The position numbers and the translations under genes were made by a program. The notes beneath the pieces were generated by a model. That model was not told where the DNA came from. It did no database searches and saw nothing but the letters and a program-made list of their open reading frames with translations. 9,823 nt of DNA. It comes from Deltaproteobacteria bacterium. Lineage in GTDB: Bacteria > Myxococcota_A > Polyangia > Palsa-1104 > JAEUJZ01. The stretch is taken from the NCBI GenBank assembly GCA_017990795.1, contig JAGNNG010000037.1, positions 1-9,823 on the forward strand, written 5' to 3'. This document shows positions 6,294 to 9,823 of this stretch, piece after piece; positions within the stretch are counted from its first letter, which is position 1; the number at the start of each line of letters is the position of its first letter.

Positions 6294-6359
6294 GCGTGCT
6301 TGTCGGGACAGTGATTGAGGCTCAGCTTATACGAACCCCGCTTCTGACCGCAAGCACGC
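6294..6359 (-). promoter_or_regulatory. Candidate promoter framed by a 9-base inverted repeat
   Basis: On the minus strand, TTGCGG (6353-6348) and TATAAG (6331-6326) are spaced by 16 bases. The -10 box matches five of six consensus bases and the -35 box three. A start near 6318 would give the AgmX-like gene its own leader of about 43 bases. CAAGCACGC (6351-6359) overlaps the -35 box, and its exact inverse GCGTGCTTG (6294-6302) lies in the leader just upstream of the ribosome binding site. The arms are 48 bases apart, about 57 bases centre to centre. Two half-sites for a looping repressor, or a long-range RNA stem, are possible readings. Confidence 0.4.
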
Positions 6360-6395
6360 TGTACCCTTCAGCAATGTTCGCAAGATACAGGCAGG

Positions 6396-7706
6396 CTAGC
6401 GAAACGGATTCTTAAGCATGATCGTTTCGGCACGACCTGGCCCAACCGATATTAGATAACAATCGACACTCAGCAGTGTCTCGATCCTCCGTACATAACG
6501 CCGAGCGCTCTGTGGAAGGTCTTCGACTTCGCGTACATTTTTCAGATCGCTATCCCAGCCGTCTAGCTCCTCGTACGTTGGCACCGCACGTGCGATATCG
6601 TCTGGATCTGTGGGCAGCTCGTCGCGAACCTCGCTGATACCGCTGCCGCCGGGCACGGGCTCCAGCTTGTAACCGACGCAGACTTTTACCTTTTTGTATC
6701 CAGACAACACGTCCAGCTTGGTCAGCGCCAGCCCGGACATGCCGTTTAGCCGCACCGCCAGCCGCAGCGCAGCAATGTCAAGCCAGCCACAGCGTCGAGG
6801 CCGACCGGTAGTCGCACCAAACTCGGCCCCAGCTTCCCGCAGTCGGTCGCCAGCTTCACCCAGAATTTCCGTCGGAAACGGCCCCGAGCCCACCCTCGTC
6901 GCATACGCTTTGGTAATGCCAATCACGGCGCTAATCGCCATCGGCCCGATGCCGCAGCTAGCGCACGCCCCGCCTGCCAGCGTCGTCGACGAAGTTACAA
7001 ATGGGTAGGTCCCGTGGTCAATATCGAGCAGCGCCCCCTGTGCGCCCTCAAACAGGACGTGCTGGCCGCGCTTGATCTCATCGTGAACCACCCGCGTCGC
7101 ATCGTGGATGTGGGGCTGCAGCCGCTTGCCAAACTCAAGGTACTGGTCTGCGATCGCATCCACGTCGGGGGTGGAGCCACCCAGGTGACGCAGCAGTGGC
7201 AGACAATCTTCCAACTGGTGCGCGATGCGCTCGCGCAAGCGCTCTCGATGCAACAGGTCACGAATACGCACGCCTCGCCGCGCCATCTTGCTCTCGTAGG
7301 CTGGCCCGATGCCACGGCGCGTCGTTCCCAGAGCGCCTTTGCCTTGCTCGCGCAGGCCGTCGAGCTCTTTGTGGTACGGCAGGATGACATGCGCTCGCTC
7401 GCCGATCACCAGATCGCGGTCGTCTACCAGCAGCCCCCGACTGCGCAGGTCGCGAATCTCCTCTAGTAGCGTGCCGGGGTCGATGACCATGCCGTCGCCC
7501 AGCACGCAGCGCTTGCCGCGCCCGCGCAAGACACCCGATGGAATCAGGTGGGTCACCAGCTTCTGACCGTTTACGACCAAGGTGTGACCGGCGTTCGCCC
7601 CTCCGCCAAAGCGAGCGACTACGTCGGCAAACTCGGTGTAGAGGTCGACCACCTTGCCCTTGCCTTCATCGCCCCACTGAGCCCCGACGATCACGACGTT
7701 TGCCAT
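6396..7706 (-). CDS. purA: Adenylosuccinate synthetase
   Basis: This enzyme joins IMP and aspartate using GTP to make adenylosuccinate, the first committed step from IMP to AMP, in the cytoplasm. The 436-residue length is typical. Signatures are complete: VGAQWGDEGKGK (7-18) with catalytic Asp13, NAGHT with catalytic His41, GTTRRGIGPAY (127-137) for IMP binding, FEGAQGALLDIDHGTYPFVT (219-238), GATTGRPRRCGWLD (297-310), the guanine-specificity motif TKLDVLSG (329-336) and GPGRAETI (422-429). The ATG at 7706 follows AGGAAGG on the minus strand (7723-7717) at ten bases, and no residue of the conserved N-terminus lies upstream. The AgmX-like gene follows 120 bases downstream on the same strand; no terminator lies between, so read-through is possible. 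Upstream is a divergent gap, with no his or other pur gene beside it. Confidence 0.98.
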   Translation of the reverse strand: MANVVIVGAQWGDEGKGKVVDLYTEFADVVARFGGGANAGHTLVVNGQKLVTHLIPSGVLRGRGKRCVLGDGMVIDPGTLLEEIRDLRSRGLLVDDRDLVIGERAHVILPYHKELDGLREQGKGALGTTRRGIGPAYESKMARRGVRIRDLLHRERLRERIAHQLEDCLPLLRHLGGSTPDVDAIADQYLEFGKRLQPHIHDATRVVHDEIKRGQHVLFEGAQGALLDIDHGTYPFVTSSTTLAGGACASCGIGPMAISAVIGITKAYATRVGSGPFPTEILGEAGDRLREAGAEFGATTGRPRRCGWLDIAALRLAVRLNGMSGLALTKLDVLSGYKKVKVCVGYKLEPVPGGSGISEVRDELPTDPDDIARAVPTYEELDGWDSDLKNVREVEDLPQSARRYVRRIETLLSVDCYLISVGPGRAETIMLKNPFR

Positions 7707-8050
7707 TGCCCGATTTCCTTCCTAGAGCCGAAGCAGAGTCCGCAGAGTGAAGCCGAAAAGTACCGCTGCAGAGTGACAAGAACCTAGCAGCCCAGAGCCA
7801 AAATCATCAGCGCAATTCACGCGTTGCCCGCGCCAAACTCAAGAGGACCGACCTGCCGTATGCGAGCCAACCGCAGCGGGCCCACCTTGCCGCGAAACTC
7901 AGTCACCGTCCATGACAGCGTGGCTGGATGAGCCCAGCGACCGGCACACACCGTAACCCACATAAGACGACGCAAGACCGACTCAAGCTAGGCGATCCGC
8001 GGCCCACAATGCAAGCCTGCGCCGCCCGGTCGCCCGCAGCCTCCGTAGAA

Positions 8051-8087
8051 GCGGCGAGGTTTGTACCTGGGCCGGTTGCCTCGCCGT
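8051..8087. repeat. Perfect 8-bp GC-rich hairpin in the permease leader region
   Basis: CGGCGAGG (8052-8059) pairs with CCTCGCCG (8079-8086); one wobble pair can be added outside and one inside. The 19-base loop is GC-rich. A short GGTA-aaga-TACC hairpin follows directly (8088-8099). No T-run is present on either side, so it is not an intrinsic terminator. It could be a DNA-binding site or part of a structured leader. Confidence 0.4.
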
Positions 8088-8152
8088 GGTAAAGATACCG
8101 GCACTTAGTTGCGAAAGCCCCAGCTCTCTTAGCCTATGAATAGCAACGTCGC

Positions 8153-8218
8153 GCCCTCTGTGGGCAGCCGCGGATCGCAGCCGGAGTATTCGGCTTTCCG
8201 CCCTGTGGGCGACGGAAA
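8153..8218 (+). promoter_or_regulatory. Three tandem small hairpins ending at the permease ribosome binding site
   Basis: First, GCCC-TCTGT-GGGC (8153-8165). Second, AGCCG-GAGTATT-CGGCT (8179-8195). Third, TTTCCGCCC pairs with GGG-cga-CGGAAA around a TGT loop (8195-8218). The last A of the third stem touches the AAGGA ribosome binding site (8218-8222), six bases before the ATG at 8229. The first and third loops share the core GCCCT..GTGGGC. If transcribed, this would be a structured 5' leader able to influence translation start. Confidence 0.4.
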
Positions 8219-8228
8219 AGGAATGTAG

Positions 8229-9206
8229 ATGTCTACCAGCCACGCGCTTGCAGCCAATGATGACAACGGGAAGCCTGGAGCCAATCCTGCGCACGCCCTT
8301 GCGAGCCATTCCCGAGTCCGCAGATTGCCAGACCAGTGGACCCATCGCACGCCAAGCGGCGTCACCTACGGCCCACTAGCTGCAGTAAGCGGCGCTCCCC
8401 CCGAGCCGCTCGAGCCCAACTCCGACGCCGCCAACATTGCCGTCCGTCAGAGCCCGCTGCAGGTCTTGTGGGTACTCACCCGCACCGAGTTCCGAGCCCG
8501 CTACCGCGCCCAAGCACTTGGACTTGTGTGGTCGATGCTAAACCCGCTGGTCATGATGGGAATCATCAGCATCATCTTTACGCAGGTATTCCGCTCGGCA
8601 GAGAAGAACTTCCCGATCTTTTTGCTGATCGGCCTGCTGGTCTGGCAGTGGTTTAGCGCCAGCATCACCACCGTCACCAACGTCTTTGTTTCCAATGCGG
8701 ACATCATCAAGCGCACGATTTTTCCGCGCCCGCTTCTGCCCATCGCCAGCATCCTCAGCTTCACCATCAACTTCAGCATCGAGTCGCTGACGTTGCTGCT
8801 GTTCATCCCCATCTTTCCCGACGCATTTACGCTGAGCCCGGTGCTGCTGCTGGTGCCGGTGCTGCTAATGCTGGCGCTGTGCCTGATGTTCGGGATTGCA
8901 CTGGCACTGTCAGTGTTAAACGTCATCTACCGCGATGTCGCCTACTTGGTGACCACCGCGCTGCTGATCTTGTACTGGCTGACGCCGGTGTTTTACCCGC
9001 TAGAGGTCATCACCTATCCATATCGCATCATCCTTCAGTGCAACCCGCTAGCGGGTATCCTGCACGGCCTGCGACAGGCGATTATGCATGGTCAGCTACC
9101 CACGCTGATGGGCTGGGCAGGAATGCTCATTCCGACCGCAATCATCATGCTCATCGGCTGGCGGGTGTTTCGGCACTATGAGCACATGGTCCTCGACTAC
9201 GTGTAG
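8229..9206 (+). CDS. ABC-2 type exporter permease, Wzm-like (polysaccharide/O-antigen export)
   Basis: A 325-residue integral membrane subunit of an ABC exporter of the Wzm/TagG/KpsM type, which moves lipid-linked glycans from the cytoplasm across the inner membrane with an ATPase partner. The family core starts near residue 75: FRARYRAQALGLVWSMLNPL (88-107), then about six membrane segments (near 100-120, 129-150, 168-195, 203-229, 238-257, 296-312), with the conserved IIKRTIFPRPLLPI (159-172), LNVIYRDV (230-237) and NPLAGILHGLRQAI (272-285). The first 70 residues are an extra Pro/Ala/Asn-rich cytoplasmic extension; usual members have 250-290 residues. AAGGA (8218-8222) and the lack of any later ATG or GTG before the core support this start. 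No ATPase gene lies beside it: purA is upstream on the other strand and priA is downstream, so the partner must be encoded elsewhere. Substrate unknown. Confidence 0.92.
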   Translation: MSTSHALAANDDNGKPGANPAHALASHSRVRRLPDQWTHRTPSGVTYGPLAAVSGAPPEPLEPNSDAANIAVRQSPLQVLWVLTRTEFRARYRAQALGLVWSMLNPLVMMGIISIIFTQVFRSAEKNFPIFLLIGLLVWQWFSASITTVTNVFVSNADIIKRTIFPRPLLPIASILSFTINFSIESLTLLLFIPIFPDAFTLSPVLLLVPVLLMLALCLMFGIALALSVLNVIYRDVAYLVTTALLILYWLTPVFYPLEVITYPYRIILQCNPLAGILHGLRQAIMHGQLPTLMGWAGMLIPTAIIMLIGWRVFRHYEHMVLDYV

Positions 9207-9233
9207 CCGCAGCAGAAGCGAGCAAGCTCCCAG

Positions 9234-9823
9234 ATGGACCAGCAGACGGCCTTTGACGCACTTCGGCAAAAACCCGCCCCACACCTAGCAGGTGCTGAGG
9301 TCGTCGAGGTCGCAGTCATGTCTACTGCACCAGGGCCGTACCACTACCGCGTGCCTCCGAGTCTGCAGCGACAGCTCTCGCCCGGAGCTCGCGTGTTGGT
9401 GCCGCTCGGAGGACAGCCGCAGCTTGAAGGCGTGGTCCTGCGCGTCCTTCTGCAAGACGACGCTGAGGTGGCCAACCTTGTGCAGACCCTGCCTCGAGGA
9501 CTGAAGGCCGTTCACAGCCTTGTTTCCGGGCCCAAAGTTCCGGCGGATCTGCTGCAGCTGGTGCAGTTCGTCGCTGACTATTACCTGGCGCCGCTCGGGG
9601 AAGCGCTGCGGCTGGTGCTGCCGCACAGCGAGCAAGCGCGGGTCAGTGAGCAAGTGCGACTGACCGACGCTGGACGTACCCTGGCGACGCAGCTTGGCAA
9701 TACGCTGTTGCCCCCGGATGCGGCGCTGCTGTCACGACCGCAGATTCAGGTGCTGCAGGTCCTGGCAGCAGCACGAGCGCAGAGCCGAGCTACCTCGCTG
9801 GCGACGCTGATGAAGCAGCCCGC
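9234..9823 (+). CDS. priA: Primosomal protein N' (replication restart helicase PriA), N-terminal part
   Basis: The frame opens with ATG at 9234 and runs off the right edge after 196 codons. PriA reloads the replicative helicase at stalled forks. Visible are the N-terminal 3'-DNA-end-binding domain, VVEVAVMSTAPGPYHYRVPP (residues 24-43) and PGARVLVPLGGQPQLEGVVL, and then the diagnostic DYYLAPLGEALRLVLP (about 113-128). From about residue 135 the beginning of the winged-helix region follows. The helicase motifs and zinc-binding cysteines lie outside the window. The start is chosen because no earlier start codon exists after the permease stop, and the next ATG (9318) would cut the first strand. 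The ribosome binding site is weak. The gene begins 27 bases after the permease stop and is probably co-transcribed with it. Confidence 0.93.
   Translation, partial: MDQQTAFDALRQKPAPHLAGAEVVEVAVMSTAPGPYHYRVPPSLQRQLSPGARVLVPLGGQPQLEGVVLRVLLQDDAEVANLVQTLPRGLKAVHSLVSGPKVPADLLQLVQFVADYYLAPLGEALRLVLPHSEQARVSEQVRLTDAGRTLATQLGNTLLPPDAALLSRPQIQVLQVLAAARAQSRATSLATLMKQP

Larger units (their letters stand above)
7707..8228. other. Divergent intergenic region between purA and the exporter permease
   Basis: These 522 bases contain no supportable gene. The minus-strand frames at 7983-8345 and 8129-8365 overlap the permease start, are Arg-rich and match no family I know. The left third (the purA leader) carries three copies of GCAGAGT (7733-7739, 7742-7748, 7768-7774). 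A possible purA promoter on the minus strand, TTGAGT and TGAATT spaced by 17 bases near 7815-7845, is weak. The right third is rich in hairpins, described separately. I recognise no known riboswitch or structured RNA. Confidence 0.45.

Noticed and set aside
7014..7466. 150-residue plus-strand frame inside purA
   Set aside because: Antisense shadow of a fully intact, conserved purA reading frame.
7775..8150. Possible tRNA, small structured RNA or riboswitch in the purA/permease gap
   Set aside because: No cloverleaf, T-loop-like sequence or known riboswitch core could be made out by eye.
7983..8345. 120-residue minus-strand frame in the purA/permease gap
   Set aside because: Arg-rich, overlaps the start of the well-supported permease, and shows no ribosome binding site or family resemblance.

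Overview
The window looks like chromosomal DNA of a member of the Myxococcota or a related deltaproteobacterial lineage. The base composition is moderately GC-rich, lower than in classic myxobacteria, so an uncultivated relative is possible. The main evidence is the 576-residue protein at 4545-6275. Its zinc-ribbon, GYF, membrane-helix and AgmX/PglI-type C-terminal architecture is a hallmark of that group. The formylglycine-generating-enzyme-like protein and the M4 protease with Ig-like and PPC tails also fit. This taxonomic call is an inference. I see no ribosomal RNA, tRNA, transposase, integrase, prophage gene or CRISPR array.

Layout. At the left edge is the C-terminal part of a SUMF1/FGE-like protein (+ strand, open at the 5' end). 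A 563-base gap with leader or operator-like structure follows, then a long M4 (thermolysin-type) metalloprotease lipoprotein with an ideal ribosome binding site and a strong hairpin just after its stop. A second gap of about 420 bases leads to a small 55-residue single-pass membrane protein (4012-4179). That gene converges on a minus-strand pair: the zinc-ribbon/GYF/AgmX-like envelope protein, closed by a clear Rho-independent terminator, and upstream of it purA (adenylosuccinate synthetase). A 522-base divergent region separates purA from a plus-strand pair: a Wzm-type ABC-2 exporter permease and, 27 bases later, the start of priA (primosomal helicase), which runs off the right edge.

How the genes relate. 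purA and priA are housekeeping genes. The others act at or beyond the cell envelope: a probable membrane-anchored protease, a trans-envelope TonB-like protein, a polysaccharide-type export permease and a small membrane protein. No single pathway links them. Only purA with the GYF protein, and the permease with priA, look possibly co-transcribed. I found no convincing previously undescribed multi-gene system. The items most worth a second look are the GltJ/AgmX-like protein with its short conserved-looking motifs and flanking inverted repeat, the SUMF1-like protein without the FGE cysteines, the permease that has no ATPase beside it, and several hairpins or palindromes in the non-coding gaps.
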